Positions 51,415 through 60,263 are shown, numbered from the stretch's first letter. The stretch is 64,000 bases of DNA from Paenibacillus sp. XY044 (GCF_002257645.1 NZ_NQMO01000014.1:62001-126000); one strand, 5' to 3'. Made by a program: numbers and translations. The notes: generated from the sequence alone by a model not told the origin.

Positions 51415-51508
51415 TATATAGATTGAACTAAAGCTTGTTTATCGTCATCACCTCATACGGAGCAACTTCGGTATGAAAAGAGAATTCATCTTTAGTTCAT
51501 TCTATATA
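51415..51508. repeat. 94-bp palindromic intergenic element, copy C
   Basis: Left arm TATATAGATTGAACTAAAG (51415-51433), right arm CTTTAGTTCATTCTATATA (51490-51508), 18 of 19 complementary. The interior has its own stem (TCATACGGA with TCGGTATGA), so the whole element can fold into one long hairpin. Confidence 0.8.
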
Positions 51509-51582
51509 TATGCTTCATTTCTGCAATCCTATTACGATGAAACCGGTGAAATTCAAGCTGATATAGAAAGAAGGATGTCATC

Positions 51583-52377
51583 ATGGAAAAATTGATTTGT
51601 GACGGTCATACCCTTTGTTACACCGATCATGGCCAAGGAGAGCCGATTGTGCTGCTCCACGGCTTCTGCGGAAGTTCCGAATACTGGGATTATTTGGTTC
51701 CGTTATTGTCGGGCAGCCATCGGTGCATCTCGGTCGATCTGCGTGGCCATGGGCACTCGGATGCCCCGCTCGGTGCCTATTCGCTGGAGCAGATGGCCGA
51801 TGACGTCCTGAAGCTGCTGGACGAGCTGGACCTGTCGAAGGTGACGCTGCTCGGCCACTCGATGGGCGGGTATGTGACGCTATCCTTTGCGCAGCGTTAC
51901 GCATCGCGGCTGAACGGATTCGGCCTCATCCATTCGATGGGCTATCCGGATACCGAGGAAGGCAAGGAGAAGCGCCTGAAGGCAGTCAGCACGATCCAAT
52001 CGGAAGGCGTTACCGCATTTATCGACGGGCTGATCCCCGGGCTGTTTGCACCCGATGCAGACCAGACTCATCCCGAGCTCATCCAACGGGCCAAGGAAAT
52101 CGGTTATTTGACACCGCCGCAGGGAGCGGCTGGGGCCGCCCTCGCCATGCGGGAGCGCCCGGACCGGCGGGACGTTATGTCGGCGACGGTGCTGCCGCTG
52201 CTGCTGGTTGCCGGAGAATATGACAGCGTCGCGCCGCCGGAGAAGGTGTTCACGGTGGATAAGCCGAACGTGACCCAGGCTGTGATCCAAGGGGCAGGCC
52301 ATATGAGTATGATGGAAGCCCCGGAGGAGCTGGCGCGGGTGATCCTTCAATATATGCAGCAGATGAAAAACGCATAA
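51583..52377 (+). CDS. alpha/beta-hydrolase
   Basis: A 264-residue alpha/beta-hydrolase fold enzyme. The oxyanion motif is LHGFCGSSEYW, the nucleophile elbow GHSMGGY (about S94), the acid is in AGEYDSVAPPEK and the histidine in GAGHMSMMEAPEE. A lid of about 70 residues lies between. Size and motifs fit small esterases such as the MenH or BioH groups, but the substrate cannot be told. No signal peptide. Terminator downstream. Confidence 0.87.
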   Translation: MEKLICDGHTLCYTDHGQGEPIVLLHGFCGSSEYWDYLVPLLSGSHRCISVDLRGHGHSDAPLGAYSLEQMADDVLKLLDELDLSKVTLLGHSMGGYVTLSFAQRYASRLNGFGLIHSMGYPDTEEGKEKRLKAVSTIQSEGVTAFIDGLIPGLFAPDADQTHPELIQRAKEIGYLTPPQGAAGAALAMRERPDRRDVMSATVLPLLLVAGEYDSVAPPEKVFTVDKPNVTQAVIQGAGHMSMMEAPEELARVILQYMQQMKNA

Positions 52378-52392
52378 ATCCGTAACGCTCGA

Positions 52393-52429
52393 CCGGAAGC
52401 CGAACGCAGGCTTCCGGCTTTTTCTTTTT
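52393..52429 (+). terminator. intrinsic terminator
   Basis: CCGGAAGCC pairs with GGCTTCCGG, followed by CTTTTTCTTTTT. Confidence 0.85.
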
Positions 52430-52569
52430 CCCGGATCTTTCCTACACGAATCCCAGCCCGATCAACCCTTTCCCGGCGAATCCCGCAAGAACTGGCTTTG
52501 ACCTCCCGAATGCCTTACAATCAAAGGGAAGCTGACAAGCTGATCTGAAGGAAGGACGGAGGACGATCC

Positions 52570-53223
52570 ATGTTCCGCAAAGATTACCTCGTACAGATGG
52601 TTGAAGATATGGTCGAAATGGTTGGTAAAGTGTTCGGTTTGAAGCAGCAGAAGAAGTATGCCGAAGCCCTGTGGGAAATCGACGATCTGCTCAGCAAGAA
52701 CTTCCGTCTCAATACCCGTCTGTTAAATTCCTTATCTGTAGAAGATATTATTGATATGTTTCGATTGGGCGGCGGCGTGGAGGCCGACAAGCTGCAGACC
52801 GTAGCCCGGCTCCTGCAGGAGGAAGGCGGCGTGTACAAAGACAAGGGAGAAAAGGATGAAGCGCTCAGACGTTTCATGAAGTCGCTCCACCTCTATATAT
52901 ACGCCGACCTGAACGGGGCCCAGCGCTCCATGCTGCAGCTGCAGGACCGCGTGGCGGAGCTGAAAGACGAAGTGAAGGGATACCTTCTTCCGGTCAAGAC
53001 CGAGAAGGTTCTGCTGTCCTACGAGGAGAAGGAAGGCCGGTTCGACGAGGCCGAGAACGTGCTCTTCCGGCTGCTGGATCAACAGGAGATCACCGAGGAA
53101 GAAGGCGTTACCTTCTATGAAAGGCTGCTTGAACGGGACGACGAAGCCCTGAATCAGGGAGGGCTCCCGCGCAGCGAAGTGCTGGAAGGCATGGAGACGC
53201 TGCGGCGCAGAATCAATGCGTAA
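52570..53223 (+). CDS. DUF6483-like helical protein
   Basis: A 217-residue, charged all-helical protein without membrane segments. KDYLVQMVEDMVEMVGKVFGL at the start and repeated helix pairs (KKYAEALWEIDDLL, KDEALRRFMKSLHLY, GRFDEAENVLFRLLD) suggest TPR-like repeats; this combination recalls the DUF6483 family. It may be a scaffold. GGAGGACG precedes the ATG. It may be co-transcribed with the methyltransferase 18 bases on. Confidence 0.6.
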   Translation: MFRKDYLVQMVEDMVEMVGKVFGLKQQKKYAEALWEIDDLLSKNFRLNTRLLNSLSVEDIIDMFRLGGGVEADKLQTVARLLQEEGGVYKDKGEKDEALRRFMKSLHLYIYADLNGAQRSMLQLQDRVAELKDEVKGYLLPVKTEKVLLSYEEKEGRFDEAENVLFRLLDQQEITEEEGVTFYERLLERDDEALNQGGLPRSEVLEGMETLRRRINA

Positions 53224-53241
53224 AGCGAGCCTTATCTTAAG

Positions 53242-54471
53242 TTGAAAGCGAGATGTACTCTCTTGGAAGCATTACGCAAATTGATTCATGACATCATCGG
53301 GGAGTCGACTTTGATTAATGCGACGTTAAGCCAGCTTCGCAAACGTGAGGGTATTTCTTTCACCAAAGTTCAGATCAAACCCGTGGAATTAAAGAAAAAA
53401 GTGCATTACCAGCTGGCTTATGTTCATCCCAACAAAGTAGTTCATCAGAATCTGACGGCTGCAGAGGCCGAGCAGACGATTGTGGAGCTGTTCGAGCAGA
53501 CCTTCCGGCAGGCGATGATTTGCACGCCCGAGGCGGATTACCAGATACTGATCAGCAAAAAATATAAAGTATCGATTCTGACCAAATCCCCGACCAAAAC
53601 GACGGCGGATCTGGCGCATAACCGCAAGAAGCAGTACGTGCTGGAAGAAGGGGAATCCGTTCCTTTTCTGATCGAGCTCGGCATCATGAATGAGCAGGGC
53701 AAGGTGCTTGCCCGCAAATACGATAAGTTCAAACAGATCAACCGCTTCCTGGAAATGGTGGAGGACATCCTTCCCTCTCTTCCCGACGGCCGCCCGATCA
53801 CGATCGTGGATTTTGGCTGCGGCAAATCGTACCTGACCTTCGCCCTCTATCACTATTTGGCGGTCCAGGAGCGAAGGGTGCTGAACGTTGTCGGATTGGA
53901 TCTGAAGGCGGATGTCATCGAACACTGCAGCATGCTGGCGAAAAAGCTCGAATATCAAAATTTGCGTTTTTTGGTCGGCGACATTGCGGATTATGACGAA
54001 TTGGAGCAGGTCGATATGGTGGTCACGCTGCATGCTTGCGACACGGCGACCGATGCCGCGCTCGAGAAGGCGGTCCGCTGGAACGCACAGGTAATCCTGT
54101 CGGTTCCGTGCTGCCAGCATGAGCTGTTCTCTCAGGTGAAGAACGACGCCCTGTCGCCGCTCCTGTCACACGGCATCCTGAAAGAGCGTTTCTCGGCCCT
54201 CGCGACGGATGCCATCCGGGCCAAACTGCTGGACTTGATGGGATATAAGACGCAGCTTCTGGAATTTATTGATCTGGAGCACACGCCTAAGAACATTTTG
54301 ATTCGCGCGGTCAAAGGGAGCAGCGGCAGCAGGGATAAATTATGGCAGGAGTATACCGCCTTCCGCGACTTGCTCAGCGCATCTCCTTACTTGGAGAAGG
54401 CATGTGCCGATTTGCTGCCCGAAGGCTCAATCCGGCAAGTTCAGGATAAGAACGGTACCCGCCAATCATAG
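53242..54471 (+). CDS. SAM-dependent methyltransferase (Methyltransf_32-like)
   Basis: A 409-residue protein. The C-terminal half is a class I methyltransferase: SAM motif ITIVDFGCGKSYLTFAL, acidic post-I region NVVGLDLKAD, and MVVTLHACDTATDAAL, followed by VILSVPCCQHELF. The C-C pair and HACDTATD motif are typical of the Methyltransf_32 type, thought to act on RNA or protein. The N-terminal 170 residues form a separate family-specific domain. The start is uncertain: TTG 53242 and TTG 53263 are both possible and neither has a strong ribosome site. Confidence 0.8.
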   Translation: MKARCTLLEALRKLIHDIIGESTLINATLSQLRKREGISFTKVQIKPVELKKKVHYQLAYVHPNKVVHQNLTAAEAEQTIVELFEQTFRQAMICTPEADYQILISKKYKVSILTKSPTKTTADLAHNRKKQYVLEEGESVPFLIELGIMNEQGKVLARKYDKFKQINRFLEMVEDILPSLPDGRPITIVDFGCGKSYLTFALYHYLAVQERRVLNVVGLDLKADVIEHCSMLAKKLEYQNLRFLVGDIADYDELEQVDMVVTLHACDTATDAALEKAVRWNAQVILSVPCCQHELFSQVKNDALSPLLSHGILKERFSALATDAIRAKLLDLMGYKTQLLEFIDLEHTPKNILIRAVKGSSGSRDKLWQEYTAFRDLLSASPYLEKACADLLPEGSIRQVQDKNGTRQS

Positions 54472-54632
54472 TAAAACAAGCATCATCAAATACGGCAGAC
54501 GAGATGAAGCGCAGCTTCCATAACCGCAGTGCACATGACGAAGGCTCGGCTTTCGGGCTGCCCGTTTCGGCAAGTTAGCTTGGGGAAATACTGGCTAACA
54601 GAACGAGCAAACGGGAGCGTGAGGCGTAGAGC

Positions 54633-56726
54633 ATGAAGGAGTGTGCACGGTGGATGATGGGGGCTGCGTTGTTTGCCGTTATGGCGGCGGCGGTGTGGCG
54701 TTCCGGCCTGTATTTTTCGGCGGATATGTACCCGGTATGGATCGGCTTCGGCCTTTTCTGCGCCGGGGCAGGCGGATGGGGGCTGTATCGGTTCAGTCGG
54801 GGAACGGCTGCAGATCGGGCGCTGCTCGGAGGAAGGGTCTGGGCGTCGCCGCTTGCGGTTTGGCTGCTGTGCAGCCCGTTTCTAATGATGCTTCTCTATG
54901 CCGTTCATGGGACCATCGGTTCCGTCTCCCTGCTCGGGGACGGGAATCAGGCGCTGCGCTGGGCGCTATATGGATCATTTGCGGCGGTGGCCTGGGTGCA
55001 AGGTTCGGCCAAAAGGGGAAGGTTCGTGCTGGCGGCGGTGTGGCACATGACCGGAGGGCTCCTTGCCGTTACCGCGCTGCTTCCGGTTTACGGATGGTTT
55101 CGGCTGCCGTATGCCATCACCTATTCGGCTGATCCGGAAATCAGCGCTACCGGCGCGCGGCTGGCGGGGATGCTTCAGTATCCTAACACGTTTGGTGCCG
55201 TGATGGCGGTGTTTCTGCTCGAGCGGCTGTTCGCGCTCGGTCCGCTGCTTCAGCGGCAGCCGGCCCCGGCGCCTAGCCGCGTGCTGCTCGGCAGCCTGCC
55301 GCTGCTGCCGTACGCCGCCGCGCTCCTCCTCAGCGAGTCGCGCGGCGCCTGGTTGGCGGCCGGCGCAGCATGCGCCGCCGGCCTGCTAGTGGAGCGGCGG
55401 CGCATGCTTGCGCCGCTCGTGCTCGCCGCCGCGCCCTTCGCCGGCGCGGCGCTGCTGTACCGCCAGCTGGCTGCGGCCAAGCTGGCAGCGGAGCCGTGGC
55501 CCGGCCTGCTCGCGCTGGCCGGGCTGTGGGCCGGCAGCCTGCTCGCCGGCCGCTGGCTTCTGCGCCTGCACGGCGGAGCCGCAGGCGCGTGGCGCCGCCG
55601 CCTGGGCATGGCGGCAGGCGGCGCGCTGCTGGCCGCCGGTGCCGCCATGGTCTTCGGCACCGTGCGGGAGCGCATCGTGCACAAGTTCGGCACGATGTCC
55701 GCCCGCCAGGCGATGGTCCATGACGCCTGGACGCTGGTGAAGGAGGCCCCCTGGCTGGGCCAGGGGGGCGACACGTGGCGCTTGTCCTACCGCGCAGTCC
55801 AATCGTCCCCCTATGTCGGGAGCCAAATGCACAGCGGGTATGTGGATGTGCTGCTGAATACGGGGCTGATCGGATTCGGCCTGCTGGCGGCCATGCTGGC
55901 CGCAGCCGGACTGCTGATCTTCAAAAGGTGCCGCCGCCTGCTGCCTTCCTATATGGTGTTTCTTCTGCACGGAGCGGTCGATATCGATTGGAGCTACGGG
56001 ATCGTATGGCTGCTGTTTTTCCTGCTTGCTGCCCGGGCCGCGGCAGAGCCTTTCCCAGTGGGGAAAAAGACCAGCATTCCTGCTCTGCCGCCGGAGCGCA
56101 TCCGCAGGCTCGTTCCCGCGCTGCTATCCCTATGGATCCTCATCGCTTCAGGGGGCGCCTGCCTGGCGTACCGCGGATATATGGGCCAGGCCGAGCATAT
56201 GCAGGCGCTGAGAAGCCAGGACAACCAAGCGGCTGTGACCGTCCTCGCCTCATCGCTGCGCTGGAATCCGGCGGACTATTCGGCCGCCCTGGATTTGGCC
56301 GGGCTTGTCGCGCCGACTGCAGCCGAGCCCATACTCCGCCACAGCCTCGCCTATGCGCCGCATCATCCCGGCCTGCTGTGGGCTCTGGCGGACAATGCCG
56401 GCCGGCGGGGCGATGCGGGGGAAGCTATTTATTGGATCGGCGCTGCGCTCCGCCAGGATAAATACAATGCAGGGGGGCGAACGAGCAGCCTGGAGTGCTT
56501 GCTGCAGCTCGCACGGGCCGAGTATACCGCCGGGCATGAAACGGCGGCCCGGCGCATCGCCCGCTTCGGCGTCGGGTTGTATCATGATTATGCCCGTGTT
56601 GCAGAGGATACCCGGCTCCGGGTCATCCGCAATGACCGGGAGTTCGCCTTAACTTCCGAGGCCCGGGAATGGGGCAGGCAGCTTGCGGCTTTGTCCGGCG
56701 GGAGGGCCCGGTGGACGGCTGAATAG
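54633..56726 (+). CDS. O-antigen ligase-like polytopic membrane protein with C-terminal helical repeats
   Basis: A 697-residue protein with about 12 membrane segments, then a soluble TPR-like tail (from about 525: ALDLAGLVAPTAAEPILRHSL, LLWALADNAGRRGDAGEAIYW). The Wzy_C/O-antigen-ligase features are GMLQYPNTFGAVMAVFLLERL, SESRGAWLAAG and the loop APWLGQGGDTWRLSYRAVQSS with HSGYVDVLLNTGLIGFG. Such proteins polymerise or attach glycans outside the membrane. There are no other polysaccharide genes nearby. The 55250-55770 stretch is extremely GC-rich, with many Ala, Gly, Arg and Leu codons. GAGGCG lies before the ATG. Confidence 0.78.
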   Translation: MKECARWMMGAALFAVMAAAVWRSGLYFSADMYPVWIGFGLFCAGAGGWGLYRFSRGTAADRALLGGRVWASPLAVWLLCSPFLMMLLYAVHGTIGSVSLLGDGNQALRWALYGSFAAVAWVQGSAKRGRFVLAAVWHMTGGLLAVTALLPVYGWFRLPYAITYSADPEISATGARLAGMLQYPNTFGAVMAVFLLERLFALGPLLQRQPAPAPSRVLLGSLPLLPYAAALLLSESRGAWLAAGAACAAGLLVERRRMLAPLVLAAAPFAGAALLYRQLAAAKLAAEPWPGLLALAGLWAGSLLAGRWLLRLHGGAAGAWRRRLGMAAGGALLAAGAAMVFGTVRERIVHKFGTMSARQAMVHDAWTLVKEAPWLGQGGDTWRLSYRAVQSSPYVGSQMHSGYVDVLLNTGLIGFGLLAAMLAAAGLLIFKRCRRLLPSYMVFLLHGAVDIDWSYGIVWLLFFLLAARAAAEPFPVGKKTSIPALPPERIRRLVPALLSLWILIASGGACLAYRGYMGQAEHMQALRSQDNQAAVTVLASSLRWNPADYSAALDLAGLVAPTAAEPILRHSLAYAPHHPGLLWALADNAGRRGDAGEAIYWIGAALRQDKYNAGGRTSSLECLLQLARAEYTAGHETAARRIARFGVGLYHDYARVAEDTRLRVIRNDREFALTSEAREWGRQLAALSGGRARWTAE

Positions 56727-56867
56727 CCAGAAGGCAGCGGGCTGCCGTTCGCTGCCTTGCTTGCGAGGGGCGCTTCCAGCTGTGTGTATGGACATTCCTT
56801 TACCATCTGCATGGAGAGGCAGCCGTTAGGCAGGCGCCTATGGACGGTGCGGTGCACAGATCGAGCG

Positions 56868-57179
56868 TTACCCGCCGTAAGCGTCGCGGAACGCGCCGCT
56901 GAGCCTGCCCGGATCCAGCTGCCACAATTCGGCGAGCTCCGGACAGACTTCTTTGTCCCACCAGTCGCACTGCACCTTACGGTTGCTCCGGTTTTCATGA
57001 ATCCATAGGAGGTTGCCTACCACTTTGCGGTAGTACATCGCTTCCCCCTGTTTGACCAGATCTGCCGGAATATGCACCTTCATTCGCTTTATCGCCCGGT
57101 AGAGCTCGTTGCTGCATTTCCTGCGGATGCCGCGCGCCGTGGGCAGAGCGGCTTTTTTATTTTGCGGGATCTGGGGCAT
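56868..57179 (-). CDS. conserved small protein of unknown function
   Basis: A 103-residue basic protein without membrane segments. It contains a run of aromatic and cysteine residues (CDWWDKEVCPELAELWQLD) and YYRKVVGNLLWIHENRSNRK, which look like a binding surface, perhaps for nucleic acid. AAAGGAGTGA lies before ATG 57179. No function can be assigned. Confidence 0.6.
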   Translation of the reverse strand: MPQIPQNKKAALPTARGIRRKCSNELYRAIKRMKVHIPADLVKQGEAMYYRKVVGNLLWIHENRSNRKVQCDWWDKEVCPELAELWQLDPGRLSGAFRDAYGG

Positions 57180-57329
57180 CTGACTCACTCCTTTTCCCAC
57201 ACCATATGCTGCCTATCCCCGGGAAGACACCGGCCGGCGCTATTTGGGCGCCAAGTAGAAGTCATGTCCATCCCTGTGCTAGAATAGCTTTGAAGTAAGA
57301 TAGTAAACACTAGGGAAGTGGGGGCCGGC

Positions 57330-57944
57330 GTGCATTTTATATCGGATATCATTAATCAGTTATTTCACTGGATTCAAAGTCTGGGTTATTTCGGAATTAT
57401 GCTGGGCCTGATGATCGAGGTCATCCCCAGCGAGATCGTGCTGGCGTTCGGAGGGTTTCTGGTGTCGTCGGGCCATATCAACTATATCGGCGCGGTCGTT
57501 TTTGGAACGGTTGGCGGCGTGATCGCGCAGCTGTTCATCTATTGGATCGGCCGCTACGGGGGACGCCCGGTACTGGAGAAGTACGGGAAATTTATTTTCA
57601 TCCATAAGAAACATATCGATTACGCGGAGGAGTGGTTCAACAAATACGGGACAGGCGTTATTTTTACCGCCCGGTTTATCCCGGTAGCAAGGCACGCCAT
57701 CTCCATCCCTGCGGGAATCTCCCGGATGAATCTCGGACGCTTTACGCTGCTGACCACCCTGGCTGTCATTCCTTGGTCCGCATTGTTTGTGTACCTTGGG
57801 TATCTGCTCGGCGACCAGTGGGAGCATATCGACGAGAAGGCGGCTCCATACATTACGCCGATTCTGCTCATTGCACTGGCGCTGCTGATCGTGTATTTTC
57901 TGATTAAATGGATAAATAACAGAAGGAAGAGAGGCGTTCACTAA
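57330..57944 (+). CDS. DedA-family membrane protein
   Basis: A 204-residue polytopic protein of the DedA/SNARE-associated (VTT) family. Key segments: EVIPSEIVLAFGGFLVSSG, GTVGGVIAQLFIYWIGRYGGRP, and FTARFIPVARHAISIPAGISRM, the conserved re-entrant loop with the arginines. Members flip lipids such as undecaprenyl phosphate or phosphatidylethanolamine. The start is a GTG, at 57330 or 57318; neither has a clean ribosome site. The stop overlaps the next start (TAATG), so the three following genes form an operon. Confidence 0.85.
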   Translation: MHFISDIINQLFHWIQSLGYFGIMLGLMIEVIPSEIVLAFGGFLVSSGHINYIGAVVFGTVGGVIAQLFIYWIGRYGGRPVLEKYGKFIFIHKKHIDYAEEWFNKYGTGVIFTARFIPVARHAISIPAGISRMNLGRFTLLTTLAVIPWSALFVYLGYLLGDQWEHIDEKAAPYITPILLIALALLIVYFLIKWINNRRKRGVH

Positions 57945-58510
57945 TGGCTAAAAATGTGGCGGACTATTTGAACCGCGGGATTTCTCCCGAACAGTTCATA
58001 AACGGCATGCAGAAGAACCAGGAGGCCTTCAAGAACGGCTACGAGCAGTTTGCGTGGAACGATGAAGGCGACCGGCAGTTTTTTGAAAGCTTGAAGTTTC
58101 GCGACGACCTTCGCGTGCTGATCCTGGCTGCTGATTGGTGCGGCGACGTCGTGCGCAACGTTCCGGTCGTATTCCGAGCGCTGGAAGCGGCGGAGATCCC
58201 CGTCGAAGTGTTAATTTTGGAAGAGAATTTTGATCTGATGGACCAGTATTTGACGATGGGCGGCCGGAGCGTGCCTGTTGTTATTTTTGCGGATACGGGC
58301 GGATACGTCTTGGGCACTTGGGGGCCGCGTCCGGCTCATGTCCAAAAGTTCATGGTCGAGTTCAAACAGAACAATCCGGACCGGGAAGCTGCCGATTATC
58401 AGGACAACCTGGCGGTTACCCGCAAACAGATCGTCGAAGCTTACGGGGAAGGAACGGGCTTTCACGCCTCGATCATCAAAGAGCTGCGTGAACTGATTTC
58501 CGGGTTTTGA
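57944..58510 (+). CDS. thioredoxin-like protein with a WCGD centre
   Basis: A 188-residue soluble thioredoxin-fold protein (Thioredoxin_9-like). The usual WCxxC is replaced by W65-C66-G-D-V-V, so only one active-site cysteine remains, while the cis-proline segment SVPVVIF is intact. It cannot form the classical internal disulfide and may act as a monothiol protein or bind a partner. It is coupled by TAATG to dedA and runs into the MBL hydrolase gene, whose start follows its stop within nine bases. Confidence 0.8.
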   Translation: MAKNVADYLNRGISPEQFINGMQKNQEAFKNGYEQFAWNDEGDRQFFESLKFRDDLRVLILAADWCGDVVRNVPVVFRALEAAEIPVEVLILEENFDLMDQYLTMGGRSVPVVIFADTGGYVLGTWGPRPAHVQKFMVEFKQNNPDREAADYQDNLAVTRKQIVEAYGEGTGFHASIIKELRELISGF

Positions 58511-58518
58511 TCAAAACT

Positions 58519-59145
58519 ATGCTGAACATCCGATCCTTTAGCCTCGGGCCGCTGGAAACCAACTGTTATGTCCTGACCGGCGACGATCCCGGCCGTGCCG
58601 TCATCATTGATCCCGGCATGAATCCCGCTCCGCTGATCCGGCATATCGCGGGTTTGGAGATTGAAGCCATTCTGCTGACCCATGCCCATTTCGACCATAT
58701 GGGCGGCGTCGACGAAGTTCGCAAACTAACCAAAGCGCCGGTGTATCTTCATGACCTGGAAAGCGAATGGCTGGTGAACCCGAAGATGAACGGCTCGCAA
58801 AACTGGCCGCAGGTAACCCCGCCGCTGACAACCGATCCGGCGGAATACAGCTTGGACGGTGGCCAGGAGCTGCAGTTGATCGGCCGCACGTTTACCGTCT
58901 ACCATACGCCTGGACATTCGCCCGGAAGCGTCAGCTTTCTTTGCGGAAACGACCTTTTTTCCGGTGACGTCCTGTTCAAGCTTGGCGTTGGACGAACGGA
59001 CTTGTACGGGGGAAGAGAGAGGGACCTGATTGACTCCATCCAGAATACGCTGTTTACGTTCCCGGATGACGTGAAGGTATACCCCGGCCATGGACCCAAA
59101 ACTTCGATTGGTTATGAGCGGGCGAACAATCCCTATGTCCGTTAA
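58519..59145 (+). CDS. metallo-beta-lactamase hydrolase, glyoxalase II-like (YqgX-type)
   Basis: A 208-residue MBL-fold enzyme. Metal ligands: THAHFDHMGG, the histidine in HTPGHSPGS, the aspartate in LFSGDVLF and the final histidine in YPGHGPKT. The short length and these motifs match the YqgX group (hydroxyacylglutathione or bacillithiol-related thioester hydrolases). ATG 58519 is used; a TTG at 58507 overlapping the previous stop is possible. Third gene of the dedA operon. Confidence 0.87.
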   Translation: MLNIRSFSLGPLETNCYVLTGDDPGRAVIIDPGMNPAPLIRHIAGLEIEAILLTHAHFDHMGGVDEVRKLTKAPVYLHDLESEWLVNPKMNGSQNWPQVTPPLTTDPAEYSLDGGQELQLIGRTFTVYHTPGHSPGSVSFLCGNDLFSGDVLFKLGVGRTDLYGGRERDLIDSIQNTLFTFPDDVKVYPGHGPKTSIGYERANNPYVR

Positions 59146-59200
59146 GGGCTGGAATCGATAGGGAGTCATCATTTTCCGACAATTTTTGAGCAAATTTGTC

Positions 59201-59229
59201 TGGACAACCGGTTACAAGATTGATACAAT
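59201..59229 (+). promoter_or_regulatory. sigma-A promoter
   Basis: TGGACA (59201-59206), 17 bases and TACAAT (59224-59229), 56 bases after the MBL gene stop. Transcription would start near 59236, just before the hairpin at 59266. Confidence 0.6.
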
Positions 59230-59265
59230 GTGATTAATTTAATGAACCTTTTACTTTCGCGAAGC

Positions 59266-59308
59266 ACGCAAGCTGTGGCCCGATCCCGGTTTGCGTTCTT
59301 TTATTTTC
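59266..59308 (+). terminator. hairpin with U-tail within a leader (attenuator or small-RNA end)
   Basis: ACGCAAGC pairs with GTTTGCGT around a 15-base loop with some inner pairing, followed by TCTTTTATTTT. It lies about 70 bases after the predicted start of the 59201 promoter and 130 bases before the next gene. The remaining part to 59437 has a second possible promoter (TTTACA-N17-TAGACT, about 59369-59397). Confidence 0.5.
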
Positions 59309-59437
59309 CGGGACTTTTCATGGGGACGCACTTTATTTTTCTCCATATATATTTTTTCTTCAGCTTTCCATTTACATGTCTATGTTTTTTTAGTAGACTA
59401 TACAGACAATGAAAGACATACATCTAGGAGGTAGACG

Positions 59438-59821
59438 ATGCTGCAATTAGGGGAGAAAATTGTAATCGTCGCGGACGCCTTTGAGCAGAACCTTCCTATT
59501 GGGGAATACGGTTATCTGATTGCCTATGACCGGAACCCGGATAATGCTTTTGATTACGTAATTCGGGTACCGAAGATTAATCGTAACTTTTTCGTGCCAT
59601 CGAGTGATGTTGAGCCAGAAGAGTTGCTCATACAGCATGAAGTTGAGATGACCACGCGGGAAGCGCTGATCGATTACGCCCTTGCGACATATAACGAGAA
59701 GCTGTTTCATCAGATTATGAACGGCGAGCTTGAGCAGGATGAGAAGGAAGAAGAGACTGCGCCTGAAGTGCTCTCCCAGGCGGAATTTATCAAACAGGTA
59801 AATCTCCGCGCCTGGATTTAG
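59438..59821 (+). CDS. conserved protein of unknown function
   Basis: A 127-residue acidic soluble protein. The N-terminal half is beta-rich (LGEKIVIVADAFEQNLPIG, DYVIRVPKINRNFFVPSSDV), resembling a small barrel; the C-terminal half is helical and Glu-rich. No motif recognised. AGGAGG lies seven bases before the ATG. A terminator follows directly. Confidence 0.65.
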   Translation: MLQLGEKIVIVADAFEQNLPIGEYGYLIAYDRNPDNAFDYVIRVPKINRNFFVPSSDVEPEELLIQHEVEMTTREALIDYALATYNEKLFHQIMNGELEQDEKEEETAPEVLSQAEFIKQVNLRAWI

Positions 59822-59823
59822 AG

Positions 59824-59853
59824 GAGTCGGCTTACGAGCCGGCTCTTTTTTGC
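59824..59853 (+). terminator. intrinsic terminator
   Basis: GAGTCGGCT pairs with AGCCGGCTC around TTACG-type loop bases, followed by TTTTTT. Confidence 0.85.
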
Positions 59854-60048
59854 ATTTAAGGGCGTAAGTTTCGGAGACACGGCATTTTAATATCGGAATA
59901 AAATTTCCGCTAAATGCGGTCGGCTTCTTCGAATGCACGTTGATAGACGTTTTTCTTTTAAGGTATACCGGACGTGGCTTTCGGTTAAGGAATGGAATAG
60001 GGGTACCGTCCAGCAGGCAATTGGCGAGATCCATTTTGACCGGGTGCA

Positions 60049-60077
60049 TTGAATCTTCCCCGGTTCTACAATATAAT
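60049..60077 (+). promoter_or_regulatory. sigma-A promoter of gatCAB
   Basis: TTGAAT (60049-60054), 17 bases and TATAAT (60072-60077). The leader of about 180 bases to gatC shows no T-box or other riboswitch that I can recognise. The 59854-60048 stretch before it appears empty. Confidence 0.75.
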
Positions 60078-60263
60078 TAGAAACGTTATCCTGAGGCTTT
60101 AATCCTTTAAACACCAGCAGTCTGCAAGGGCATATCCACGCGTTTTTGCGGCCATGACGCCGCGAATCCCGGGCTGCTTCAGGACAAGGATGCTTCGCTG
60201 AATCAGATCCGGATGGAATGCTACAGGGATGCTTAGATAAGAAGGAACAAGGAGGAACCGCTG

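Noticed and set aside
60078..60263. Possible T-box or other riboswitch in the gatCAB leader
   Set aside because: I looked for the T-box signature and a terminator before gatC and found neither; only an ordinary promoter is present.
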